Positions 1-7,055 of a stretch of 19,462 bases of DNA are shown one piece after another. Position 1 is the stretch's first letter. Every line of letters starts with the position of its first letter. The stretch comes from Bacteroidota bacterium (GTDB taxonomy: Bacteria > Bacteroidota > Bacteroidia > CAILMK01), in contig JABDEJ010000045.1 of NCBI GenBank assembly GCA_013287095.1, positions 1-19,462 on the forward strand. Direction: 5' to 3'. Made by a program: the position numbers and the translations under genes. Below the pieces are notes generated by a model. That model made no database searches and had not been told where the DNA came from. It saw only the letters and a list, made by a program, of their open reading frames with translations.

Positions 1-1
1 A

Positions 2-562
2 ACCCGTGAAATTGCGGGGGACTATTCCATCGGGAATGAAATGCTGAATTTCAAGCGTATAAACGATAGCAAGATGCTCATGAAACAAGAGAGCTTCCAT
101 TTTATCTTAAAAAAACAGGAAGATGGCAATTATTCAGCCACACTAAAAATATTAATGGTGTACCCGTATCCTATAAAAGCGCTGGCTATCGGGTTTGATA
201 AAATTGCAGGCAAAATCTATGCAAAACAAATAAATACCGGCAGCGGAAGCGGTGAATATATTGCCGTAAAGGACAGTATAACAATCCTTCCGGATACCTG
301 GAAAAAAACTGCCGGGAAATACAAAATGGTGAATGCCTGCGAAGGCAACCTGCAAGGTGTGCCACAGCAGATTACGATACGTGGCAATAAAATATGGGTT
401 AAAATAAAATTCAGCAAAAAAGAGTTTGAATCCATGTCATTCACTGCCCTTGATAATACGTACGCCGCAGAAGATGGCATTGACCGCACCGGGGGCGAAA
501 TCATGAAAATATTACCAAACGGGCATATTTATTTTTCGGGGTATGAGATGGAGAAGGAATGA
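2..562 (+). CDS. Unrecognised protein, C-terminal part only
   Basis: The reading frame is open from base 2, so the gene begins upstream of the window and the first internal ATG (41) is probably not its start. About 186 residues are visible and end at TGA 560-562. They are beta-rich, with two similar short segments, AGDYSIGNEM near the left edge and AGKYKMVNAC about 95 residues later, suggesting two related beta modules of roughly 90 residues. No membrane segment or catalytic motif is visible here. A C-terminal domain of a secreted serine hydrolase (beta-lactamase-like fold), which in Bacteroidota often carries such beta modules, is possible but is only a guess. A heptamer repeat follows one base after the stop. 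Confidence 0.6.
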   Translation, partial: TREIAGDYSIGNEMLNFKRINDSKMLMKQESFHFILKKQEDGNYSATLKILMVYPYPIKALAIGFDKIAGKIYAKQINTGSGSGEYIAVKDSITILPDTWKKTAGKYKMVNACEGNLQGVPQQITIRGNKIWVKIKFSKKEFESMSFTALDNTYAAEDGIDRTGGEIMKILPNGHIYFSGYEMEKE

Positions 563-591
563 GGCATTAGGCGTTAGGGATTAGGCATTAG
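563..591. repeat. Four tandem GGCATTA-type heptamers
   Basis: Directly after the stop codon at 560-562 there are four heptamers in perfect register: GGCATTA (563-569), GGCGTTA (570-576), GGGATTA (577-583), GGCATTA (584-590), followed by one more G. Each differs from the consensus GGCATTA by at most one base. The array is intergenic, just upstream of the candidate promoter of the M23 peptidase gene. Confidence 0.8.
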
Positions 592-603
592 AAAAAGAAA
601 TGA

Positions 604-634
604 TTGTGCGATCCAAACCATGTTCTTATCTTGC
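604..634 (+). promoter_or_regulatory. Candidate Bacteroidota-type promoter for the M23 peptidase gene
   Basis: A TTG at 604-606 is followed after 20 bases by TATCTTGC at 627-634, which resembles the Bacteroidota -33 (TTG) and -7 (TAnnTTTG) boxes with one base missing or changed in the TTTG part. The ATG at 659 lies 24 bases downstream. This is a pattern match only. Confidence 0.35.
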
Positions 635-658
635 AAGCCTTTATATAGATAAACGCTC

Positions 659-1654
659 ATGCACCTCCCTTCCGGGATTATTATCGGCTATGCCACCATT
701 ATTGCAGCGCTTTTAACGCTGGTCAGGCTCTATTTTAAAAAATACAGGAACAATGCCCAGTTTGTTTTTCATTTTATTGGTTCGCTGGCATGTGCCATAT
801 TAATCTTTCTCATAGGTGGTTGGGCCTATCTAAGCTTTTATCTGAAGTGGGCATTTGCTGCGTTCTATATTGCTGTTTTTATATTTACAGTTCAGAAAAG
901 AAACCATTCAGGAGCAGGTGGAAAAGGCATCGGTTCCTGGCAATATATACTATTCAGATCGCTATTTACAGCGGCAATTATCTTCCTGGTGTTTGGCTAT
1001 TTTAAAGGCAATGATTTTTCGGGGAAAGCAGTTGATTTGAAATTCCCATTCAGAAAGGGCAAATATTATGTGATGCAAGGTGGTGCCAACCGCGTGGTAA
1101 ACCCAGCACACCGAAACTATAGTGTGGATCAGTATGGATATGCCATGGATATCAGCAAACTATATTCTTTTGAGAACCGGGCAGATGGCATTATGCCATC
1201 GAATGTAAAAGATTATGCGATATATGGAGATACGGTTCTCAGTCCCAGCGATGGTAAGGTAATCCTGGTGATGGATACCGTGCATACGAATATCCCCGGC
1301 TATTTCAACATTCGTAATGTACATGGCAACCATGTTATTATCCAGGCTAAAGGATACAGGGTTTTTCTGGCACATTTTATCAAAAAACATGTTTTTGTTA
1401 AGGAAGGGCAAGTTATAAAAGCAGGGCAACCTATTGGCATTGCAGGCAATTCAGGTTTCAGTGCGGAACCACATCTTCATATCAATGTTTTAAAAGACTA
1501 TGACCTCAATCCTGATGAATATAAATCAGATGATAAAAATAAAGAAACAACCCGTCCAAATCATACTTATGATGACTATCGATACACGGGAACGTCTTCT
1601 CCATTTACCTTTGATGGCGAATATTATATCATGAACGATATTATATCAAGGTAG
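659..1654 (+). CDS. Membrane-anchored M23 family metallopeptidase (LytM-like)
   Basis: 331 residues. The N-terminal 115 residues contain about four hydrophobic segments (roughly 5-25, 35-56, 62-78, 96-114), followed by an M23 peptidase domain at about 130-285. Zinc-site features visible: H151 with D164 in an HRNYSVDQYGYAMD stretch, H239 in FLAHF, and the HLH motif at H272/H274 in GFSAEPHLHINV, preceded by the typical GQPIGIAGNSG turn (256-266). The family cleaves peptide cross-bridges of peptidoglycan, so the domain is expected to act on the periplasmic side of the inner membrane. The multi-helix anchor is less common than the signal peptide or coiled coil usually seen in this family. All metal ligands appear present, so it may be active, but substrate is unknown. 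SixA-like phosphatase follows after 36 bases. Confidence 0.85.
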   Translation: MHLPSGIIIGYATIIAALLTLVRLYFKKYRNNAQFVFHFIGSLACAILIFLIGGWAYLSFYLKWAFAAFYIAVFIFTVQKRNHSGAGGKGIGSWQYILFRSLFTAAIIFLVFGYFKGNDFSGKAVDLKFPFRKGKYYVMQGGANRVVNPAHRNYSVDQYGYAMDISKLYSFENRADGIMPSNVKDYAIYGDTVLSPSDGKVILVMDTVHTNIPGYFNIRNVHGNHVIIQAKGYRVFLAHFIKKHVFVKEGQVIKAGQPIGIAGNSGFSAEPHLHINVLKDYDLNPDEYKSDDKNKETTRPNHTYDDYRYTGTSSPFTFDGEYYIMNDIISR

Positions 1655-1690
1655 AACACAATAGCTGTAATACTGTTATAGTATAACCTT

Positions 1691-2170
1691 ATGAAAACAT
1701 TATATTTAATCAGGCATGGTAAAGCTGAAAGCAAAGAAGGGGGTCCTGATATAAAACGAAACCTTGAGGCCGCAGGAAGGGATGAAGTATCGCGAACAGC
1801 GGAACAATTATTGGAAAAGCATATTAAGCCTTCATTGATACTATCCAGTCCGGCAAACAGGGCTTGCCAAACCGCTGAAATTGTGGCTGAAATGCTCGGG
1901 TATGTGATGACCGATATTGTGATAGAAAAAGACATTTATTATACCAGTGAAGAAGCCCTACTTGAAACTATTTATCGCCAGGATGATCAATTTGAATCAA
2001 TTCTTCTTGCCGGTCACAATCCATCCATCACCCATCTGGCGGGTATGTTAACAAAAGAATACAAGGATTTTATGCCCACCGGTGGCCTTGTAGCTTTTGA
2101 AACGGATTCTGAATCCTGGAATGAATTTGATAAAAATAAAGTCAGGTTTTTGTTTAGTATCTATCCTTAG
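1691..2170 (+). CDS. sixA: SixA-like phosphohistidine phosphatase (histidine phosphatase superfamily)
   Basis: 159 residues, the usual size of SixA proteins. The catalytic RHG motif is R8-H9-G10 in LYLIRHGKAES. The second conserved arginine is R57 in SSPANRACQTAE, and the second catalytic histidine is H109 in LLAGHNPSITHLAG. These are the hallmarks of the SixA branch of the phosphoglycerate-mutase-like superfamily, cytoplasmic enzymes that remove phosphate from phosphohistidine on signalling or phosphotransfer proteins. No signal peptide is seen. It lies 36 bases after the M23 gene on the same strand and may be co-transcribed. It converges with the next gene, whose stop is only 19 bases away. 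The partner protein in this organism cannot be told. Confidence 0.88.
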   Translation: MKTLYLIRHGKAESKEGGPDIKRNLEAAGRDEVSRTAEQLLEKHIKPSLILSSPANRACQTAEIVAEMLGYVMTDIVIEKDIYYTSEEALLETIYRQDDQFESILLAGHNPSITHLAGMLTKEYKDFMPTGGLVAFETDSESWNEFDKNKVRFLFSIYP

Positions 2171-2189
2171 ACAGCTCAAAAGTAAGTTA

Positions 2190-2603
2190 TTACCTCTTTT
2201 GTGAATATGCCTTTTTAGGATCTACTTTAGTCTCGTAGATTTTGGCAAACAAAGCACTTTCAAACCTCTCGCGTTGTGCAGGGGTAAGCAGCGGCACGAT
2301 CTTATTTTTTGCCCAGTTATCCAACTGGGTTATCTGCTTGCTTTTATCAGTTTTATTAAGGTTTGTGCTGTTTATTTTATCCAGCCTTTTCAGCATTTCT
2401 ATATTAATCTGCGTGATTTGCGAGCATTGATCAATAGAAAGGAACAGCTCATCTTTCATTCTCTGGGTACGCTTTTGGGCAAGGTTTTCCAGGGGTGAAA
2501 GAGCTTTTTCAGAATGTTTTACAGTAGTTTGAGCATTAACATTTCCCAAGGAAATCAACAGCCCGGCAATGATGCCAAAACCAATAACCAATAACTTTTT
2601 CAT
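2190..2603 (-). CDS. Small exported protein, Spy-like (LTxxQ-type)
   Basis: The frame can be read from 2663, but the ATG at 2603 (MKKLLVIGFG) is chosen because it starts a clean signal peptide: two lysines, a hydrophobic core to about residue 20, and a cleavage-like NVNAQ. The mature part (about 115 residues) is charged and mainly helical. It has an N-terminal helix LAQKRTQRMKDELFLS and a C-terminal LTPAQRERFESALFAK. The LTxxQ-like layout resembles the Spy/CpxP group and the short Bacteroidota proteins that carry the same repeat, periplasmic proteins linked to envelope stress or metal binding. The match is by pattern, so the function is unproven. A good minus-strand promoter box lies 65 bases upstream of the start. 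The ECF sigma gene is divergently oriented from the same intergenic region. Confidence 0.7.
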   Translation of the reverse strand: MKKLLVIGFGIIAGLLISLGNVNAQTTVKHSEKALSPLENLAQKRTQRMKDELFLSIDQCSQITQINIEMLKRLDKINSTNLNKTDKSKQITQLDNWAKNKIVPLLTPAQRERFESALFAKIYETKVDPKKAYSQKR

Positions 2604-2667
2604 ACTAATATGATAGACAAACCGCATGAGTGAAGAACAATTGTAATGCAGTTTGGTTCTCAACGCG

Positions 2668-2675
2668 CAAAGATA
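2668..2675 (-). promoter_or_regulatory. Candidate -7 box (TATCTTTG) for the Spy-like gene
   Basis: On the minus strand 2675-2668 reads TATCTTTG, an exact match to the Bacteroidota TAnnTTTG -7 consensus. It sits 64 bases before the ATG at 2603 and upstream of the longer N-terminal option at 2663, which would leave almost no leader; this supports the shorter start. No clear TTG is found at the expected -33 spacing. Confidence 0.45.
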
Positions 2676-2778
2676 CTACAATTTTTTTTAGCTTAAACCT
2701 ACTGTATCGCCGACAATTTTCAATTTTTTTTCAATCCTTGATGAACCTGCATGATATTTGCGTGTATTGCCTCTCTAT

Positions 2779-3360
2779 ATGACATTGTTCCGCAAAAGTT
2801 ATAAGGAAAGCACAGACGCAGCATTGGTGCAATTGATTGCCGAGGGCAACACAAGAGCATTTGATGAGCTCTACGGAAGATATAGTGTAAAGCTCTTGCA
2901 CTATTTCCGGAAAATGCTTCATAACGATACAGAGAAGGCACAGGATTTCCTACAGGACTTGTTTATCAAAGTGATCGAGAAATACGATTATTACGATCAA
3001 TCCAAAAGCTTTTCTACCTGGATATATACATTGGCCACCAATATGTGCAAGAATGAATACAGGAATCTGGCTATCAGAAGCAGATTACTGGAAGAAAATG
3101 GCAGCTATCTGTATGATAATGATCCAGCACCGGGACTTGAAAATATGGACCTCCAGATTTTCAACATCCATTTAAAAACAGAACTTGAAAAACTGGATTA
3201 CATCCACCGCGAAACCTTTATCCTCCGGTTCTACGAGGAATTATCCATTAAAGAGATCAGTGGAATATTGGGATGCGCGGAAGGAACCGTGAAATCGAGG
3301 TTGTTTTATACATTGAAAAAAATTGGCGGGAAAATGACAGCATTTAACCCGGCAAACTAA
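2779..3360 (+). CDS. ECF-type RNA polymerase sigma factor (sigma-70 family)
   Basis: 193 residues from ATG 2779; an in-frame TTG at 2758 is less likely. Region 2 is at about 25-100: FDELYGRYSVKLLHYFRK, then DFLQDLFIKVIEKYDYYDQ and FSTWIYTLATNMCKNEYRN, the canonical sigma2 signature for core polymerase binding and -10 recognition. Region 4 is at about 133-185, with a helix-turn-helix in LSIKEISGILGCAEGTVKSR. No sigma3 domain is present, which is typical for the ECF group. The downstream gene (13 bases after the stop) is a single-pass membrane protein with a cytoplasmic N-terminus, the usual arrangement of an ECF sigma and its anti-sigma. The signal and regulon cannot be inferred from this window. 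Confidence 0.93.
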   Translation: MTLFRKSYKESTDAALVQLIAEGNTRAFDELYGRYSVKLLHYFRKMLHNDTEKAQDFLQDLFIKVIEKYDYYDQSKSFSTWIYTLATNMCKNEYRNLAIRSRLLEENGSYLYDNDPAPGLENMDLQIFNIHLKTELEKLDYIHRETFILRFYEELSIKEISGILGCAEGTVKSRLFYTLKKIGGKMTAFNPAN

Positions 3361-3373
3361 AGATATTGGAATT

Positions 3374-4078
3374 ATGAAAGATATATTTGACGATATGCCA
3401 TTCAATTATTTAACCGACTATCCCAATGGAGGCCGTCATGACCAGCATGACGATTACCTGTCTAAGGATGAGCATGAAGAACTCCGCCTTTTATTAGCGG
3501 GGGCCAAGGCAGCTTTCGCAGAAGAGGACCATGACCTTACTCCTGATCCACAGATACATAAAAACCTGAGAGCCATGGTTGCGGCAAGGAAGAAGTCTAT
3601 GAATCGGAATTTAATTCCCCCTATAAATATTTCCAGACTTCTGAATTTCCAGGTGCCTGCCTACCAGGTAGGTTTTGCCATGATCCTGGTGCTTGTAGTT
3701 TCGCTGTTTATCAGCCACAATACAGGAATAAATGGGAATAAAAATACCGTAGTGGTTTATAAAACCGATACCGTTTTTGAAAAGATGCAAAAAAAGGCGG
3801 GTACCACTGCTATCTCCAAAGATTCTCAGGCAGAGATACTTGCGCCGTCCTATTCAGGAGGACTATTTGCGGATTCTATAGATATTAACGGGATTGAAGA
3901 CAACAACAATTCCACTCAGAATCACGATCTGCCGCCTGGCGTAGAAACATCCCCGGGGTCTGTTAAGAGTTTACCTGATGGTCGCAAAATTCAATCTCCG
4001 GCCATTATTGATACGCCCAACAAAGGGTCTTCTTTAATAGAGGATACCAGCAAGTGGAACAGGCAAATGCGGGGGTGA
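3374..4078 (+). CDS. Single-pass membrane protein, probable anti-sigma factor
   Basis: 234 residues. Residues 1-95 are charged and probably cytoplasmic, with a helical stretch around 30-72 (DEHEELRLLLAGAKAAFAEE, then a basic segment). One hydrophobic helix is at about 97-114 (VGFAMILVLVVSLFI). About 120 polar, low-complexity residues follow and probably lie in the periplasm. No recognisable zinc-binding anti-sigma (HxxxCxxC) motif is present, so assignment rests on topology and on the tight coupling to the ECF sigma gene 13 bases upstream. In Bacteroidota such unconventional membrane partners of ECF factors are frequent. The periplasmic part is rich in N, S, T, P and D and shows no enzymatic motif. 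Confidence 0.6.
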   Translation: MKDIFDDMPFNYLTDYPNGGRHDQHDDYLSKDEHEELRLLLAGAKAAFAEEDHDLTPDPQIHKNLRAMVAARKKSMNRNLIPPINISRLLNFQVPAYQVGFAMILVLVVSLFISHNTGINGNKNTVVVYKTDTVFEKMQKKAGTTAISKDSQAEILAPSYSGGLFADSIDINGIEDNNNSTQNHDLPPGVETSPGSVKSLPDGRKIQSPAIIDTPNKGSSLIEDTSKWNRQMRG

Positions 4079-4081
4079 AAG

Positions 4082-4095
4082 ATTGAACGTTCAAT
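4082..4095. repeat. Perfect 14-bp palindrome between convergent genes
   Basis: ATTGAACGTTCAAT is its own reverse complement. It lies 3 bases after the stop of the anti-sigma-like gene and 37 bases before the end of the opposing DUF2442 gene, at the junction between the plus-strand chromosomal genes and the minus-strand island. It has no T-tract beside it, so it is not a convincing intrinsic terminator. It could be a regulator site, a part of a recombination site, or chance. Confidence 0.5.
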
Positions 4096-4132
4096 GACCG
4101 CCGACCAATTATTCTGATATTCCTGTAATTAT

Positions 4133-4411
4133 TTACGCCCTATACCCATAATCCACTTCCCGGCCCAGGAATTGTTCCAGATGGAAAACTTCATTGCAGT
4201 AATCCCAGACGATTATCTGGCCATCAGTTATAAAATAGTCATCACGCTGACCCTTATTCATCCTCTTAATGGATGGATAAAGCCTCAAAGGCGCATAAAC
4301 CAATCTGCCATCTTTCAAATGGATGGTAATATAACCTCTTTTGTCAAAGCCAACTTCTTTAATAGAAGGTTTTAAACCTACAACGCCCTCCAAACTACCT
4401 ATACGTGCCAT
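4133..4411 (-). CDS. DUF2442 domain protein
   Basis: 92 residues. The pattern (EVGFDKRGYITIHLKDGRLVYAPLRLYPSIKRM in segments, then a DGQIIVWDYCNEVFHLEQFLG end) fits the DUF2442 family: a short beta-rich protein with a DGR, PL..YP and a closing G..I.W..........FL pattern. It is the second gene of a two-gene unit; the DUF4160 gene ends 2 bases upstream of its ATG. Such pairs are recurrent in bacterial genomes and have the size and layout of a toxin-antitoxin module, but the biochemical role is not established, so this is context-based inference. Confidence 0.75.
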   Translation of the reverse strand: MARIGSLEGVVGLKPSIKEVGFDKRGYITIHLKDGRLVYAPLRLYPSIKRMNKGQRDDYFITDGQIIVWDYCNEVFHLEQFLGREVDYGYRA

Positions 4412-4413
4412 AA

Positions 4414-4692
4414 TTACTTCAAAGTTAATTTTAATACCCTTGTCTTTTTGCCAATCATAAATTTATCAATCTCTTCATTTATGGCTTCTATGTTGCCATT
4501 TATCAACTTGCATGCCAACCTAAGTTCCTTATCAGTTAATAGTCCTTTTTCAAAAACAGTTCCATTGTCAAGCCAAATTTTGGCAGAACGCTTGTAATTC
4601 CTTCTGTTTACTACATGAAGATGCCTCCTTTCACTAAGATCAAAAGAAACAAAGAAAAAAATCAGGTTTTTATATATTGCTAACTTCGGCAT
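4414..4692 (-). CDS. DUF4160 domain protein
   Basis: The start is set at ATG 4692 (MPKLAIYKNLIFFFVSFDLSE); the frame remains open to 4719 but family members begin with MP(.)(I/L). 92 residues. Family marks are an N-terminal FFFVSFD strand, a RRHLHV motif (typically PPHIHV), a KIWLDNG strand (family: AKFWLD) and a helical end starting LTDKELRLACKLI. It is the first gene of a pair with DUF2442, only 2 bases upstream of it. Its 5' end lies 57 bases after the stop of the serine recombinase, so it may ride on the recombinase transcript or have its own promoter. It could be one half of a toxin-antitoxin-like module; which half is unknown. Confidence 0.75.
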   Translation of the reverse strand: MPKLAIYKNLIFFFVSFDLSERRHLHVVNRRNYKRSAKIWLDNGTVFEKGLLTDKELRLACKLINGNIEAINEEIDKFMIGKKTRVLKLTLK

Positions 4693-4749
4693 AACATGCT
4701 GCTGCAATATTAGCCTCAAACGCTGAAATAACCAATTTACGTTTGATTT

Positions 4750-6234
4750 TCATCGGCACATCACCACATGGTCATGTAACCTTTTTCCGGGATTTCTGGA
4801 AGAACTGGGAAGGTAAGACAGTTTAATAGATATGTCCTCTTTGCCCACCACTATTTTTTCGGTTATGGTTTCTATAATGGTACGCTTTTGTTCAAAGGCT
4901 AGCTGTGGCCAGCGACTGTACAAGTCCTGGGCATCGGAGTACACAGTACCAGATGAATAGTTTTGGATTCTTAAGAAGTCAACTTCCGCCTGAACTTCAG
5001 GAAGGCGGTTTTCAATCTGTTGCAACCTTTCTTCAATAGGCTGGTTAAATTCCATAAACCTTTCTCTGGTCAACTCTCCCGCTACTCGCATACTTACATA
5101 TTCGGTCATTTGTTTGCGAAGTTTGGTTCCTTCTTCAGTCAGTATTTCAAGCAGTGATTCCTTTTCTTTGACCATTGCATCGGATTGGTCAAGGTACTCT
5201 TTGAGATCAATATCAGTCAAAAGGAATGATTTTAGCTGTTCAAGGAAAATGTCATCTAAATCTGCAACGGCAATCCTGTTTTTGCATGGTCGGCAGTCGT
5301 AAACAGGAGCAACATGATAAACATACATTTTCTTTCCGCAGTCGCAATGAACCATTCCTGAAAGAAGAAAGACACCTTGCCGACCTTTCTTTTGGTGCTT
5401 CTTTTCCTGTTCTTCCATTATCCTATTGCATTCATTCCAAACCTCTTCTGCGACAATAGGAGGGCAAGGATAAAACACCCAATCATCTTCTGGCTTTAGC
5501 ACAGGATGTTTGCCTTTTGCAGGGGTAAGGGTGAAGTTTGACTTTCTTATACCTTTGGCGGTAGTGTCTTTCAATAATCTCTCCACGGCAGTTCCAGAGA
5601 ACTTGAGACCTCGCCTGCTGCGATATCCCATTTCGTTCAATTCACGCGCAACTGCTTTCTTTCTTTTGCTTTTGAGGAAGAGGTCATACATTAGCTTCCT
5701 GACTGGTGCTTCTTTTTCGTCAATTACCATTTGATTATTTTCAAACTTGTACCCCAATGGTGTTTGGCCTCCAATTGACTTGCCTTGTTTTGCCCTAATT
5801 GGAATGGAGGCATTTATACGGCTTGAAATCTCCTCACGTTCCCATTGCGCCATAGCAGCAATCATTGTATAGAAGAGCCGCCCTGCAGGTGTACTCGTGT
5901 CAATAGACTCTTCTAATGAAATTAAATCGGCATCATTATCCCTGAAAATGTCAGCGAATTCTAATAGCTCTTTAGTATTGCGGGCAAGCCGTGCCAATTT
6001 TGAAAAAATGAGGCCGGATATTTCACCCTTTTTAATATCCTCAAGCATCCTTTTTGTTTCTGAATAGCCCATGACGGATTTGCCCGACATTGCCTCAAGG
6101 CTATACAGTTTTACAACATCCCATCCTTTGGCCTCGGCATAATACCTGCCTCTTTTTTCATGATTCTCATAAGAATCGCCCTGCATATCGGTTGAAACCC
6201 TAACCCAAAGCCCCACCTGTTTCTTCTGTTCCAT
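4750..6234 (-). CDS. Large serine recombinase (integrase-type)
   Basis: 494 residues from ATG 6234 (MEQKKQVGLWVRVSTDMQGD). A longer frame reaches 6270 but would overlap the candidate promoter box at 6260-6267. Domains in order: catalytic resolvase domain (about 5-150) with nucleophile S14 in VRVSTD and arginines in FSKLARLARNTKEL; recombinase domain (about 155-270) beginning GGQTPLGYKF; zinc ribbon with C297, C299, C314 and C317; coiled-coil (about 355-425), which in large serine integrases controls integration direction; and a C-terminal tail. The family inserts or excises phages, transposons and genomic islands between short att sites using a 5'-phosphoserine intermediate. It stands at the left edge of the minus-strand defence block, and is its likely mobility gene. 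All key residues are present. Confidence 0.93.
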   Translation of the reverse strand: MEQKKQVGLWVRVSTDMQGDSYENHEKRGRYYAEAKGWDVVKLYSLEAMSGKSVMGYSETKRMLEDIKKGEISGLIFSKLARLARNTKELLEFADIFRDNDADLISLEESIDTSTPAGRLFYTMIAAMAQWEREEISSRINASIPIRAKQGKSIGGQTPLGYKFENNQMVIDEKEAPVRKLMYDLFLKSKRKKAVARELNEMGYRSRRGLKFSGTAVERLLKDTTAKGIRKSNFTLTPAKGKHPVLKPEDDWVFYPCPPIVAEEVWNECNRIMEEQEKKHQKKGRQGVFLLSGMVHCDCGKKMYVYHVAPVYDCRPCKNRIAVADLDDIFLEQLKSFLLTDIDLKEYLDQSDAMVKEKESLLEILTEEGTKLRKQMTEYVSMRVAGELTRERFMEFNQPIEERLQQIENRLPEVQAEVDFLRIQNYSSGTVYSDAQDLYSRWPQLAFEQKRTIIETITEKIVVGKEDISIKLSYLPSSSRNPGKRLHDHVVMCR

Positions 6235-6259
6235 ATTTAATAACCTTGATTTTGCATCG

Positions 6260-6267
6260 TAAAGATA
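6260..6267 (-). promoter_or_regulatory. Candidate -7 box (TATCTTTA) for the serine recombinase
   Basis: On the minus strand 6267-6260 reads TATCTTTA, one base from the Bacteroidota TAnnTTTG consensus, 25 bases before the ATG at 6234. This would give the recombinase its own promoter in the 110-base gap after the metallopeptidase gene. No clear -33 TTG is seen. Confidence 0.35.
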
Positions 6268-6344
6268 CAAATAAAAAATGCTCTGTATGATACACTGATT
6301 GCTTTTTTTTAATTTTCATTCGTCAATTTTAATCTCAATTACTA

Positions 6345-7055
6345 CTAAGCCAAACTATATTCCAATCTCTCTTTCCATTTTTTCCAGTCTGGCATCATAC
6401 GTTCCTGTAAATTGAAAAAGGCTTTGGTATGATTGGGATGCACGAGGTGGCATAGTTCGTGAATGACAACGTATTCTATACTGCCTTTCGGAGCCTTGAT
6501 CAACTCGGTATTTAGAATAATTTTCCCTGATGGGGTGCAGCTACCCCATCTTTTGGTCATTGTCCGGATAGATAATTCCGGCAGTGAGATTTTGTACTTA
6601 TCAAATTTTGGCAAAGAGCTAAGAACCATTTCTTTAAAATGGATTTTAGCCTTCTCTTTATACCAGGCCTGGAGATGATGATGGAATGATTCAGATGAAA
6701 GATCAGGTGAATACATGATAATATTTCCCCGGTACAGTTTTATAAATGCTTTATCAGCTTCGATTGATCTTAATTTGTATTGTCTTCCCAGATACAAATG
6801 AGTTTCACCGTTCACATATTTTCTGGGTGGAGTGAGAGGATGATAGGATAAGAAATTGGCCTGCTGTCTAAGTATCCAACTTACTTTAGATGCCATTTTC
6901 TTTAAAACGTCAGGCTCAGAGGTGCCTAATGGGGCGATTGCGTGAATGGAACCGTCAGGATAAACTTTTATACCCAGGGTTTTACGATCATCATAAGATA
7001 ATTGAAAATCAACCCTTTTTGAGCCAAAATCAACAGACAGTTTTGATTTCCCCAT
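6345..7055 (-). CDS. YgjP/DUF45-like zinc metallopeptidase, coupled to hsdR
   Basis: 236 residues from ATG 7055 (MGKSKLSVDFGSK). The start overlaps the TAA of hsdR by one base (TAATG), a typical translational coupling; the longer frame from 7088 is therefore rejected. The C-terminal half is diagnostic: RTMTKRWGSCTPSGKIILN (about 164-182) followed by IEYVVIHELCHLVHPNHTKAF. This gives zinc ligands H199 and H203, catalytic E200 and a probable third ligand H209. Family members are small cytoplasmic HExxH proteins, often found directly after hsdR in type I restriction loci. The role there is not known; it may process or turn over a component of the restriction complex, which is an inference from context. 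Confidence 0.88.
   Translation of the reverse strand: MGKSKLSVDFGSKRVDFQLSYDDRKTLGIKVYPDGSIHAIAPLGTSEPDVLKKMASKVSWILRQQANFLSYHPLTPPRKYVNGETHLYLGRQYKLRSIEADKAFIKLYRGNIIMYSPDLSSESFHHHLQAWYKEKAKIHFKEMVLSSLPKFDKYKISLPELSIRTMTKRWGSCTPSGKIILNTELIKAPKGSIEYVVIHELCHLVHPNHTKAFFNLQERMMPDWKKWKERLEYSLA

Noticed and set aside
217..504. Antisense open frame of 95 residues
   Set aside because: Shadow of the plus-strand gene; composition and lack of any domain argue against a real product.
6235..6344. Intrinsic terminator after the metallopeptidase gene
   Set aside because: There is an A/T-run but no convincing GC hairpin next to it.
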